Positions 35,557-44,532 of a DNA stretch of 64,000 bases are shown piece by piece (within the stretch, counting starts at the first letter, position 1; every line of letters begins with the position of its first letter). A model generated the notes under the pieces. That model did not search any database and was not told the DNA's origin. It saw only the letters and a program-made list of their open reading frames with translations. The translations under genes and the position numbers were made by a program. Source of the DNA: Syntrophorhabdus sp. PtaU1.Bin058 (GTDB lineage: Bacteria > Desulfobacterota > Syntrophorhabdia > Syntrophorhabdales > Syntrophorhabdaceae); contig MVRS01000258.1 in assembly GCA_002067975.1 (NCBI GenBank), forward strand, positions 1-64,000. Reading direction: 5' to 3'.

Positions 35557-36624
35557 TTATTCGTACCAGCCCGCATCGTTTATGGCCTTCCTCATGACAT
35601 ACACGTTATAGGGAGGACTGGCGGGAGGAAGCTCGCAACCGGAGCACATCATGTAGCCGCGCGGTGCATGTTTCAACTTCGCGATCGTCTCCGTGCAAAG
35701 CCGGTAAAGCGACTCGGGTGTCCCTTCCAGGATTACCTTCCCGTCTATATTGCCGATAATGACGCACGTGTCCCCGAAATACTTGATGGCCGTGTCGGCG
35801 TCAACCTCTTCACCAAGGCTTGCCAGTCCCGGATCCCCCATGGGGACCTGGGCCCAGTAAGGAAGGTTCGCGTTCTGTTCACCGCATATGTGGTACAGAA
35901 TGTGTTTGACCCCCATCGCCAGTATCTTTTCGCTCGATTCCTGCAGGTAGGGCAGCACAAACCGCTCAAATTGCTTCGGGGATAATATATAATTCGCAGC
36001 CGACGGCTCCCACATCTGCGGGATGACCCGGTCGGCGCCGAAGGTCTCTACCCAGTAACGCACCAGATCCACAATGTGGTCCGTGGCCAGGCGGAGAAGC
36101 GCGTGAACAAGGTCGGGCTTTTTCAGCATCCACCGGCAGAGCGTCTCCACCGAGCAGATATTCCCTGCAATGGTAAAATTGCCTCCGCATATGACTGAGA
36201 TCGGCGTGTCGGATTTCTCCTGCAGGTGAGAGAATGCCATGGCCGTAGGGAGACAACCGGCCTTCTTCACATCAGGCAGCTGAAGACCTGCCACGTCAGC
36301 CTCCGACTGTACCGGGAAGGTCACATGGGCCGGCGCCTGCTCGTAATCCCCTTCCGGCATCTTTATAGTGCCTCCAAACTCCCATGTCCCGTAAGAGGCA
36401 TATCCGTAAAGAGGACCCCAGTCAAACCCGTACTGCTCCATGGTCTTCTGTTGCGCGTCAAAGCTTTTCCCGGCATCGGAATACATCACGGCTATAGGAT
36501 AACCCACGTTCCTCGCACAGAAACCGGGGATAAAAGGGAAATGGGGGACCCGGTCAATCGGCCTGCCTTTCAAGAGTGCGTCGATGCGTTCCTTGTTGCT
36601 CATCATATCCGGTCTCATAGACAT
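35557..36624 (-). CDS. UroD/MtaA-type methyltransferase 1 of the corrinoid cluster
   Basis: 355 residues of the uroporphyrinogen-decarboxylase superfamily, in the branch used for corrinoid-dependent methyl transfer. The zinc motif is complete: His245 and Cys247 (LYHICGEQN) and Cys330 (CSGCELPPASP), equivalent to the H-x-C...C site that activates a thiol in MtaA/MtbA. It lacks the N-terminal arginine cluster expected of a true porphyrin decarboxylase. It has a tandem paralogue immediately upstream (36687-37760) and a corrinoid protein gene beyond that. It should either load a methyl group from the substrate onto corrinoid or pass it on to an acceptor. GGAGGG lies before the ATG. Confidence 0.9.
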   Translation of the reverse strand: MSMRPDMMSNKERIDALLKGRPIDRVPHFPFIPGFCARNVGYPIAVMYSDAGKSFDAQQKTMEQYGFDWGPLYGYASYGTWEFGGTIKMPEGDYEQAPAHVTFPVQSEADVAGLQLPDVKKAGCLPTAMAFSHLQEKSDTPISVICGGNFTIAGNICSVETLCRWMLKKPDLVHALLRLATDHIVDLVRYWVETFGADRVIPQMWEPSAANYILSPKQFERFVLPYLQESSEKILAMGVKHILYHICGEQNANLPYWAQVPMGDPGLASLGEEVDADTAIKYFGDTCVIIGNIDGKVILEGTPESLYRLCTETIAKLKHAPRGYMMCSGCELPPASPPYNVYVMRKAINDAGWYE

Positions 36625-36686
36625 TATGCTTCCCTCCGTTTATTCTTTATCTAAATATCGGCATCAGCCCTTTACTGCACTCAGGA

Positions 36687-37760
36687 CTACTCTGCGTACC
36701 ATCCAAAATCATCGACTGCCTTGGTTATGGCAAAAACATTAGCCGCCGGAGACGCTACCGGCAGCTCGCAGCCTGCCGACAGGATGAATCCACCGGGGAT
36801 GCCCTTCCCCTTTTCAAGGGTCGTTCTCGCGAGTTCATAAACCTGCTGCGGACTCCCTGTCTGGATAATCGCCGGCTCTATGTTGCCGCAGATGATGTCC
36901 TTTGGAAAACGTTGTGCGGCAGTCTCGAGATCCACCTCATGTCCGAAGCTGAGGATAGCGGGATGTTCCCAGGGCGGGGCATCCGCGAGTGAGGGCAGGT
37001 TTAAATTCTGCTCGCCGCATACATGGAAATAGAAACGCTTTATCCCCAGTGCCTTCAACCTTTCATGGTAAAGCAGGTGATAGGGCAGGGCAAACTTCTC
37101 GAACTGCTTCGGCGATATTACCTGGTTTGATTCGCTCGGCGAGCTCATGAACACAAAGATCTTCTCTGCGCCAAAGGTATCCGCCCAGTACCTGAGGACA
37201 TTAAAGGTATGATCGAACGCCGCCTTCATGAGCCTTTCGCATAATTCGGGTTTCTTTATCAACCACTTGCAAAACTGCTGCAAGCCGCAGACGTTGGATG
37301 CGATCGTAAAGGGAGAGCGGGATACAAAGGTCACCGGCAAGCCGTGCGCCTCCTGGAGCCTTCCAAGCTCGGCCGCAATGCCTATCATCCCTGTCTTGTC
37401 CGGTTCAGGCATTTTCAGGCCCTCCACATCGCTTTCCGATTTCACGGGATAGGATTTGACCATCAATGCGCCTTCGTACTCACCCTCAGGCAACCGCACG
37501 TCTCCTCCGAAATCCATCGCCTCCACAACCGTGTGCCTCACTATCTGGGGGGCCTGATCCCAGGCGTATTGCTCTGCGGCCCATTGCATTGCGTAAAAAT
37601 TAAGTTGGGGATCGCTATAGGCAACCCTGACAGGCAGCCCCGCATTCCTGCAGGAGAATGTAGGCGCGATCATGGTGATGGGGACATGGTCCGGCCTCCT
37701 GTAATTGAAAAGCGAATCGATCCGCTCCGCACTGCTCATCCGGTCTTGTTTTAGTTTCAT
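36687..37760 (-). CDS. UroD/MtaA-type methyltransferase 2 of the corrinoid cluster
   Basis: 357 residues, clearly a paralogue of its neighbour (shared FSCRNAGLPVRVAYSD / FCARNVGYPIAVMYSD N-terminal block, shared ISPKQFE). Zinc ligands His246, Cys248 (FHVCGEQN) and Cys331 (AGCELPVASP) are intact. The residues lining the middle of the barrel differ, for instance VFMSSPSESNQ here against PQMWEPSAANY, so the two probably bind different methyl donors or acceptors. One may be the substrate:corrinoid enzyme and the other the corrinoid:acceptor enzyme. Confidence 0.9.
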   Translation of the reverse strand: MKLKQDRMSSAERIDSLFNYRRPDHVPITMIAPTFSCRNAGLPVRVAYSDPQLNFYAMQWAAEQYAWDQAPQIVRHTVVEAMDFGGDVRLPEGEYEGALMVKSYPVKSESDVEGLKMPEPDKTGMIGIAAELGRLQEAHGLPVTFVSRSPFTIASNVCGLQQFCKWLIKKPELCERLMKAAFDHTFNVLRYWADTFGAEKIFVFMSSPSESNQVISPKQFEKFALPYHLLYHERLKALGIKRFYFHVCGEQNLNLPSLADAPPWEHPAILSFGHEVDLETAAQRFPKDIICGNIEPAIIQTGSPQQVYELARTTLEKGKGIPGGFILSAGCELPVASPAANVFAITKAVDDFGWYAE

Positions 37761-37799
37761 GATTATGCACCACCTTGTGTGTCTGTCTGTGCCTTGCCG

Positions 37800-38447
37800 T
37801 TACCCGATGAGATCGGCTGCCCTCTTAACGGCAGCAACGGCATCAGGGGCGTATGCATCGGCGCCGTATCTCTGTGCGATCTCCTGCGATAAAGGAGCGC
37901 CTCCTACCAGGACTTTTACGCCGGGGTTCTGCGCCTTGAGCGCCCCGATGATCTTCGGCATGGCAAGCATGCTCGTCGTCATCAATGCCGACAGGGCCAC
38001 AATGTCCGTATTGGCCTTCTTCTGTTCCTCTACAAACCTCTCGATCTTCACGTTATTGCCCAGGTCGTACACGTCCCATCCTGCAGCCTCAAACATGATC
38101 CTGACGAGATTCTTGCCTATGTCGTGGATATCGCCCTCCACAACGCCAATGAGGAGTTTACCCTTCCTGGCGGCATCCTCTATCTTCAGGTGCGGCTTGA
38201 GAACGTTCAGCCCGGCATTCAGCGCATCAGCGCATAAAAGCAATTCGGGGACAAAGTACTCCTGACTGTTGTAAAGCTCCCCTACCCTCTCCATTCCGCC
38301 TGTCAGACCCTCTACAACGGCACGGTGTGGGTCTATCCCTTCCTCTAATACCGAGCTGCACAGGCGCTCACAGGTCTCCTCGTCATAACCTACCACCGCA
38401 TCCTGGATCGCCTTGAGTATCTCCCGTGTTTTCTCCTCTGAAGCCAT
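37800..38447 (-). CDS. Corrinoid (cobalamin-binding) methyl-carrier protein
   Basis: 215 residues in two domains: a helical cap (1-90) and a Rossmann B12-binding domain (95-215). The lower cobalt ligand His108 lies in GDIHDIGKN (D-x-H-x-x-G), with the later TTSM and VLVGGAPLSQE loops. This is the MtaC/MtbC/MtvC layout. The protein carries the methyl group between the two adjacent methyltransferases. Its cobalt can oxidise, so a reductive activator such as the one at 51230-53053 would be needed. A GGGAGG ribosome site precedes the ATG. Confidence 0.94.
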   Translation of the reverse strand: MASEEKTREILKAIQDAVVGYDEETCERLCSSVLEEGIDPHRAVVEGLTGGMERVGELYNSQEYFVPELLLCADALNAGLNVLKPHLKIEDAARKGKLLIGVVEGDIHDIGKNLVRIMFEAAGWDVYDLGNNVKIERFVEEQKKANTDIVALSALMTTSMLAMPKIIGALKAQNPGVKVLVGGAPLSQEIAQRYGADAYAPDAVAAVKRAADLIG

Positions 38448-38538
38448 TTTTTTCCTCCCTTTCGCAGGATATGCTATTCGTTTTCTTTACGATGATTCCT
38501 TATCCCTCAGTCTGCTGCCTTGTTTCTTAAGGTCGGAG

Positions 38539-39714
38539 CTAAACCGCCTCATACGCAATCTCGGCAATGTCTTTTACCGCGATTACGTTCTCCTTGTTCA
38601 AACTCTTGATTGCGTCTTCGAAATTGACGAGACAGAAGGGGCACGCGGTAGCCAATAATTCCGCCCCTGCGTCTATCGCTTCGAGTATCCTCACCTCGGC
38701 AAGGCGCGGCTCTTCAAGAAAATCCACCCACATCCTGCCGCCTCCGCCTCCGCAGCACAGGCTGTTGTCCCTGTTCCTCTGCATCTCAACCAGCTCTACC
38801 CCGGGGATGCTTTTTAATATCTTCCTCGGCTCTTCATAGATGCCGTTGTGCTTCCCCAGGTAACAGGGGTCGTGGTATGTCACCTTCTTGTTTATCCTGT
38901 GCGTGAACCGTATCTCCCCCTGTTCTATGAGACCGGCGAGGAACTGGGTGTAATGCCTGATCTCGATCTTCCTCATCTCCTCAGGGTATTCTTTCAGGTA
39001 GCAATTGAAATCATGGGGGGAGGTGGTGATAATGGTTTTGAACCCCGGTTTTTGAATTCTTCCGAGATTCTCCTCTGCCAGCAACTCGAATAACCCGTAC
39101 TCCCCCATCGTCAACGCGAGGTCTCCGGAAGATTTTTCATCTTCCAGAATGGCAAAGTCCACATGAGCTTCCTTCAGGATCTTAACGATCGATCTGGCCA
39201 CGGCCTTTACCCGGTCGTCATACGAGGGCGTGCATCCCACATAATAGAGGACATCGCTCCCCGGCGCCTCTCCCGCCCTTTTGACATCGAGGTCCGCGGC
39301 CCATGCCGTTCTCTTTGAAGGCTGCATACCGTACGGATTGCCGGCTATCTGCAGGTTCTCCAATGCCTTCTGCTGCTCGCGGATCGGCGGCACCTCCTCC
39401 TCAAGAAGCAGCCTCCTGCCCATCTTGATCGCATCTACCAGTTTTACCCCTGCCATCAGCCTGTCGCAGATAATCTCGCAGCTCCTGCAGGTGGTGCAGC
39501 GCATCAGGATATCTCTCAAATCTTTATCTATCCTGCCCAGCTTTATGCCGTAATAAAGGGATTGGGTTATCCCTGAGCCTCCCTGGGTCACCCAGCCGTC
39601 CGACACCTCGTAAACCGGGCACTGGGAAATGCAAAAACGACACTTTACACATTTGGACACGATCTCAAGGATATCCCTTTTCAACTCATTGCCGCTTTCA
39701 TTTTGATTTTCCAT
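38539..39714 (-). CDS. CCG-domain Fe-S oxidoreductase (HdrD/GlcF-like)
   Basis: 391 residues. The N-terminal ferredoxin part has two 4Fe-4S motifs, CVKCRFCISQCP and CTTCRSCEIICD. The rest holds two CCG-type domains: VGCTPSYDD and HDPCYLGKHN, then LCCGGGGGRMW and ACPFCLVNFED. Such proteins take electrons from an FAD oxidase partner, here the next gene upstream, as in GlcDF and lactate dehydrogenases. The ATG at 39712-39714 is chosen because GGGAG lies five bases before it. An ATG four codons earlier has no ribosome site. Confidence 0.92.
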   Translation of the reverse strand: MENQNESGNELKRDILEIVSKCVKCRFCISQCPVYEVSDGWVTQGGSGITQSLYYGIKLGRIDKDLRDILMRCTTCRSCEIICDRLMAGVKLVDAIKMGRRLLLEEEVPPIREQQKALENLQIAGNPYGMQPSKRTAWAADLDVKRAGEAPGSDVLYYVGCTPSYDDRVKAVARSIVKILKEAHVDFAILEDEKSSGDLALTMGEYGLFELLAEENLGRIQKPGFKTIITTSPHDFNCYLKEYPEEMRKIEIRHYTQFLAGLIEQGEIRFTHRINKKVTYHDPCYLGKHNGIYEEPRKILKSIPGVELVEMQRNRDNSLCCGGGGGRMWVDFLEEPRLAEVRILEAIDAGAELLATACPFCLVNFEDAIKSLNKENVIAVKDIAEIAYEAV

Positions 39715-39773
39715 CGTAGCTCCCATAAAGTGTTTTTATACAATGCACGGGACCCTTAGAGGATCCTGATGCG

Positions 39774-41183
39774 TTATGGGCTTAATAACCCGCGATTGAG
39801 AATGTTATTCGGGTCAAAGACCCTTTTTACCTGTTTTACGAGGTCATAGGCCTTATCCCCGTATCTCTGTTTAAAAAAGGTATTCCGCTTTGCGAATTGG
39901 CCCCATTCGCCTCCGCACGTGCCGAATCTCAGGTTCATTTCAGATTCCACTTCCAACCCTGCCGTGATAATCTTTCTCTTTGTTTCATTATCCAGGTCCT
40001 TCGGGACGATAAGCGTCGGGTGGAACGTTAATGCGCCGATATGGCCGAGCAGATAGAACGGGATGCCCTTGAAGACCGGTTTTTTATCAACGTAATGTTC
40101 CAGCTCCTTTATGCATTCCACAAGACCTGGAAGATTGGAGACGATCTCCGGCCCTGTAAACTGACCATTATGTCTTTGCATCAGGGATGCGATGATTACC
40201 TCCCTTGCCGTCCATATCTTTGTCCACACGGCCAGGTCCCGGATCTCTTCCATGCTGATGGGATTCTCTTTCTTCATAACCTCCAACAGGCTCTGTACAT
40301 TGCGCGACGCCTCATCTTTTGTGCCCCCCAGGGAGGCAAAGAATATGGCGCATCCCGGAGGGGCCGGGAGCCCCGCATGCTCGAATCCGATGGTTGCGGT
40401 TGCCTTGTCCATAAACTCCATAAAAAGCGGCGCAGGGGCCTTTTCCCGGTACATCCTTACAACGGCCCGCGCTATGGATTCCGCATTTTCGAAATAGGCA
40501 ATTGCAAAGGCCTTTTCCTTTGCAGGGACGAGCCTCATCCTTATGCGCGTAACAATACCCATCAGGCCGTCGCCGCCTACAAAGAATTTTGTGAGGTCCG
40601 TGCCGGCGGGTTTTCTCAATGCCTTTGATCCTGTCTCGAGGACCTCTCCTGTGGGAAGGACAACCGTCAGGCCCAGCACGTAATCTGCCGGTTTTCCGAT
40701 ACACGCGTCGATGATATGGCCGCTGGTATTGTTTGACATCATCCCCCCCATCGTTGCAACCACCTTGCTCCCCGGGTAGACAGGCAGAAAAAAACCCTCT
40801 TTCGCCAGCAGCAGGTCAAGCGAATTGACCGTGATCCCGGGGCCACATTCAAAATACCCGTAATCCCTGTCGATATCGACAAACTTCATCCTGCTTGTAC
40901 TCAGGATAATGCCCCTTTCAGGCGCCCTCGCCGATCCTGTAAGGCTGGTGCCCGATCCTCTCGGGTAAACAGGGATATCTTCGCTGTTTGCCACCTTGAA
41001 TATCGCGCTCACCTCTTTTTCGTCTTTGGGCTTCACCACGAGATAGGGCAGCTTCTCGTGAGACTCAAGATCCAGCTCATACGGGTAGGCATCGAGCGTA
41101 TTATTTATCAACTCGAAATAATTGTCCGATACGTTTCTCTCGCCGACTATATCCTTTATCTTTTCATAAACATTACTATGCAT
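39774..41183 (-). CDS. FAD-linked oxidase (GlcD/D-lactate dehydrogenase-like)
   Basis: 469 residues of the VAO/PCMH family. The FAD-binding region is YPRGSGTSLTGSARAPERG (core YPRGSGTSLTG), followed by the GVGLV-like GPGITVNSLDLLL and VATMGGMMSNNTSGH; the C-terminal FAD-oxidase domain ends VFDPNNILNRGLL. Likely oxidises a 2-hydroxy acid to the keto acid. The start at 41181-41183 gives the family N-terminus; a longer frame to 41360 covers the intergenic gap. Electrons should pass to the CCG protein encoded 59 bp downstream. Confidence 0.92.
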   Translation of the reverse strand: MHSNVYEKIKDIVGERNVSDNYFELINNTLDAYPYELDLESHEKLPYLVVKPKDEKEVSAIFKVANSEDIPVYPRGSGTSLTGSARAPERGIILSTSRMKFVDIDRDYGYFECGPGITVNSLDLLLAKEGFFLPVYPGSKVVATMGGMMSNNTSGHIIDACIGKPADYVLGLTVVLPTGEVLETGSKALRKPAGTDLTKFFVGGDGLMGIVTRIRMRLVPAKEKAFAIAYFENAESIARAVVRMYREKAPAPLFMEFMDKATATIGFEHAGLPAPPGCAIFFASLGGTKDEASRNVQSLLEVMKKENPISMEEIRDLAVWTKIWTAREVIIASLMQRHNGQFTGPEIVSNLPGLVECIKELEHYVDKKPVFKGIPFYLLGHIGALTFHPTLIVPKDLDNETKRKIITAGLEVESEMNLRFGTCGGEWGQFAKRNTFFKQRYGDKAYDLVKQVKRVFDPNNILNRGLLSP

Positions 41184-41223
41184 TGTACTGGCCCCTTGTT
41201 TTATGATTGTGTTGATTGCGCTC

Positions 41224-42594
41224 CTAATGCACCAGTTTAATGATCCCGGAAATATCCGGCAGGTTTTCCAGGTCTCCCACAAGCTCAACAAGTTTGTGGG
41301 CCTTATCCTTTGAAATAATGCCCTCTGTCTGTGAAAGGAGCTTGGCGACGATCTCTTCATGCGACATGGGCTTCTGCGGATCCCCTTTGCAATATAAGGT
41401 CCTTTTTGTGTGCATCTTCCCCCGGGTCGTTTTTACCTCGAGGAGCGTAATGGATTTCTCAGGCTCCTTGGCAAAGGCCTCAACTGCCTCGGGGAGGGTC
41501 TTGATCTTCACCTTCCGCATAAACTTCTGCATTCCCCCATCGCTGAACCGGTCGTCAATGTACCATGGCGGCCCGATCTTGTAACCCAGCGCCGCATTTG
41601 CAAAGGCCCACGGAACGCTCCAGTATGCGTCCTCCGGATTAGCGGGATTTATATTGTCATAGGGATAGTTCGTGATCTTGTCGTGGGCGTGGTAGGTGAC
41701 CTCTTCGATATCCGACGGTTTCAGGCCTTCTGTTGCCATGATCTCCAGCAGCGATTCGATCCCGGGTTGTGCCCACCTGCACGTCGGCCAGGGCTTGAAA
41801 GACATCGCGGTGGTGATGAAAAATTCCTTTCCAAGACCCTTTGTATAGGTCTCCCAATTGTTCCTGTCCGAGATGGTTGTCCAGTATGGATAGGGGTCAT
41901 CGAGGATCTCATAAAAACCTGTATATCCTGATTTGGCGAGAAGGGCTGCATTGATCGCAACGAAGTTGTGAAACTGGTTTCCACACTTTGACATCGAGGC
42001 GGGAACGTAGAGGATATTATGAACGTTCACGGTGGGGCCATTGCCCAGCCCCATGCCGAAGGCATTCATACTCTCCCCTGCGCTCAACCCCAGGAGTTTT
42101 ACCGCCACAACCAGGGGACCGCATCCCTGCCAGTTCTGGTTCCATACCTTTCTTTTATGTTCAGGAGAGGGGAAGGTCGCATCGATGATCCTGCCTGTAA
42201 CGTCATATGCCGTACATACCGCCGTCAGGATCTGCTTTCCGCTGAGGTTGTTCCTTTCACCAAAAGCCAGGGCCGTCATTACCATCCCTGATCCGGGGTG
42301 GCACATATTCTTATACGTTTCCATAAGCTCTAAATTCATACATAGCTGTGTATTGACCCCCGATGCCATCCCCACCGGGATCTTCGTGCCATCGGCAAAT
42401 ATCGTCGACTCGGGGGCACCGCCCATCTGCTTGCCCCACTCAATAATGATCTTCCCGGATCGCAGTATGGACCCTCCTATTGCATTGCCGATCTCATCGA
42501 GAATGAACTGCTTCAGCCTTGTAACCGCCTCTTGCGGAATATCTTCAAAGCGTGCTTCAGCGATGTAGTCAACAAGCTCTCTGGTAATACTCAT
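41224..42594 (-). CDS. MmgE/PrpD family protein
   Basis: 456 residues, full length for the family (2-methylcitrate dehydratase, cis-aconitate decarboxylase, iminodisuccinate epimerase and others). Family features: ARFEDIPQEAVTRLKQFILDEIGNAIGGS at the N-terminus (core FILDEIGNAIGG), VAINAALLAKSGYTGF, KPWPTCRWAQPGIESL (core FKPWPTCRWAQP) and TYHAHDKITN. The reaction cannot be told from sequence, but it acts on polycarboxylates in all characterised cases, in line with the TRAP importer encoded next to it. A clear GGAGGAGG ribosome site lies before the ATG. Confidence 0.92.
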   Translation of the reverse strand: MSITRELVDYIAEARFEDIPQEAVTRLKQFILDEIGNAIGGSILRSGKIIIEWGKQMGGAPESTIFADGTKIPVGMASGVNTQLCMNLELMETYKNMCHPGSGMVMTALAFGERNNLSGKQILTAVCTAYDVTGRIIDATFPSPEHKRKVWNQNWQGCGPLVVAVKLLGLSAGESMNAFGMGLGNGPTVNVHNILYVPASMSKCGNQFHNFVAINAALLAKSGYTGFYEILDDPYPYWTTISDRNNWETYTKGLGKEFFITTAMSFKPWPTCRWAQPGIESLLEIMATEGLKPSDIEEVTYHAHDKITNYPYDNINPANPEDAYWSVPWAFANAALGYKIGPPWYIDDRFSDGGMQKFMRKVKIKTLPEAVEAFAKEPEKSITLLEVKTTRGKMHTKRTLYCKGDPQKPMSHEEIVAKLLSQTEGIISKDKAHKLVELVGDLENLPDISGIIKLVH

Positions 42595-42645
42595 CCTTTA
42601 ACCTCCTCCATTGTTCTGTCTTTAAAGGCATATTTCATATCCCCA

Positions 42646-43950
42646 TCATCCTCCCATGAGATTTGGCAGAAAGGTTGTGATTTGAGGGAAGATCGTGAGG
42701 AGAACGACGCACAGCATCATCATGATAAAAAACGGCATCGCGCCACGGAATATGGTGAACATGGGCACATCTTTTGCGATGCCGTGCACCACGTACACGT
42801 TCATGCCTACGGGAGGTGTTATAACTCCCATTTCCGTAACCAGCACCATGACCACCCCGAACCATATGGGATCAAAACCCATCTTGACGATCAGGGGATA
42901 AAAGATCGGCACCGTGAGTATGACCATGGCCAGGGTGTCCATCAGGCACCCGAGGATCATGTAAACTGCTATGATGCCCGCAAAGATTACGTAGCGCGAC
43001 AAATTAAATCCGGCAATAAAGTTGGCCAGCTCTGTGGTAAACCTGCTTGCAGTCAGAAAATAGCCGAAGATCATGGCGCCGATAACAACGACAAAGATCA
43101 TTGCAGTGGAACGCATAGTCTCTAAGAGGGCTGCAATGAGATTTTGCCTGGTAAACCTTTTCTTGATCAACCCGGCAAGAAGGGCGCCGAATGCGCCGAC
43201 ACCGGCTGCCTCGGTGGCTGTGAATACTCCCATATAGAGGCCGCTCATGATCACGAGAAATAAAGTCAATACCGGCCACATATATTTGATGGCTCTCAGC
43301 TTTTCGATAAATGGTATTCTCTCACTCGGCGGACCGAGTTTTGGGTTTATCTTTACCTGGACGCAGATGACAGTTATGAATAAGGAGGCAAGCAAAATAC
43401 CGGGGAAGATCCCGGATATGAAAAGCCTGCTGATCGATTGCTCCGTAAGTATGCCGTAGATGATGAATATGGAGCTCGGCGGGATGAGGATCCCGAGGGA
43501 CCCTCCGGAAGACACAGTACCTGTTGCCAGGGCGGGGTCATAATTGTACTTTTTCATCTCCGGCAGCGCTACCATGCCCATCGTAGCGGCTGTTGCCAGA
43601 GTGGAGCCGCATACAGCCGCAAATCCGCAACATCCAAGAATTGTAGCTATGGCCAATCCTCCCGGCAAGTCGCCGACGCACTTATAGGCGCCGCAATAGA
43701 GATCATGGCTTAAGCCGGAATGATAGGCTAACGATCCCATGAGCATAAAGAGCGGGATAACACAAAGGTCATAGTTCGCCGCAATACTCATCGGAACGAT
43801 CCTCAACTGACCGTAGGCACCTCCCAAATTGGTTATAAAAGCAAAGCCGATAAACCCGATAAGTGCCATCGCAAGTCCGACAGGCATACGCAAAAACAAC
43901 AGGATAAGGAGAATACCGATGAAGATCAATCCAATAACAAAGGGGTTCAT
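42646..43950 (-). CDS. dctM: TRAP transporter large permease DctM, importer 2
   Basis: 434 residues with about twelve membrane segments. Motifs: GCCGFAAVCGSTLATAATMG, GTVSSGGSLGILIPPSSIF and LGCLMDTLAMVILTVPIFYP core. The start at 43948-43950 overlaps the dctQ stop as ATGA; a longer frame to 44148 merely runs antiparallel through dctQ coding sequence and has no family support. Works with the DctP/DctQ just upstream. Confidence 0.94.
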   Translation of the reverse strand: MNPFVIGLIFIGILLILLFLRMPVGLAMALIGFIGFAFITNLGGAYGQLRIVPMSIAANYDLCVIPLFMLMGSLAYHSGLSHDLYCGAYKCVGDLPGGLAIATILGCCGFAAVCGSTLATAATMGMVALPEMKKYNYDPALATGTVSSGGSLGILIPPSSIFIIYGILTEQSISRLFISGIFPGILLASLFITVICVQVKINPKLGPPSERIPFIEKLRAIKYMWPVLTLFLVIMSGLYMGVFTATEAAGVGAFGALLAGLIKKRFTRQNLIAALLETMRSTAMIFVVVIGAMIFGYFLTASRFTTELANFIAGFNLSRYVIFAGIIAVYMILGCLMDTLAMVILTVPIFYPLIVKMGFDPIWFGVVMVLVTEMGVITPPVGMNVYVVHGIAKDVPMFTIFRGAMPFFIMMMLCVVLLTIFPQITTFLPNLMGG

Positions 43951-44453
43951 TTCCTTAAAGCCCTCCCGAGATATTCGAAGAAATGTGCTACAAGCACCAG
44001 ACTGAATGCAGCCCAGCCGAAGACCATCACGACCGCGAAGGGCCAGTGAGGGATATGCAATACGCCGGATACATGCCCCGACTCCCATAGAAGCTTCACC
44101 TGCACAGCGCTCTGCCAGGTGATAAGGGATACAATCCCAACACTGCAAAGACAGGTAAAGGCATCAATAACTGCCTGGACCCTCTTAGGTAACTGCTCGA
44201 CAAACAGGTCGACAGAAACATTTCCCCTGTGAACGGCACACTCAGCCAGCCCCAGGAACACCACCAGGATCATTAAAAATTCTATGAGCTCAACTGATCC
44301 GGGTATCGGAAATGTTATAATATATCGCCCTATTACATGGGCCATCACCAAGAGCATTAATATGCATAAGAACCCAACACCGCCGAAATTAAAAAATCGA
44401 CTTACGGGATGCGCTATCTTTTCTATCGATCCGACAAATCTTTCTAAGCTCAC
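43947..44453 (-). CDS. dctQ: TRAP transporter small permease DctQ, importer 2
   Basis: 168 residues with four hydrophobic segments and the family motif FLGLAECAVHRGNVSVDLFV (core GLAECAVHRGNVSVD). Coupled to dctM by a 4-bp overlap. Lies 79 bp downstream of dctP. No long hairpin like that of TRAP operon 1 is present in this gap. Confidence 0.92.
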   Translation of the reverse strand: MSLERFVGSIEKIAHPVSRFFNFGGVGFLCILMLLVMAHVIGRYIITFPIPGSVELIEFLMILVVFLGLAECAVHRGNVSVDLFVEQLPKRVQAVIDAFTCLCSVGIVSLITWQSAVQVKLLWESGHVSGVLHIPHWPFAVVMVFGWAAFSLVLVAHFFEYLGRALRK

Positions 44454-44532
44454 CTGTTCCTCCCATTTTCAGTGAGAATCTACTGGTTTTGCCTACGGGC
44501 GGGGAACCGTTTGGCCCATTAACTCGTTAGTT

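Noticed and set aside
35557-37760. The two UroD-like proteins as heme-synthesis HemE
   Set aside because: They carry the H-x-C...C zinc site of methyltransferases, adjoin a corrinoid protein, and lack the arginine-rich N-terminus of HemE.
42646-44148. Longer reading frame for dctM of importer 2 starting at 44148
   Set aside because: The first 66 codons lie in the dctQ coding region in another frame; the ATGA overlap at 43947-43950 gives the normal start.
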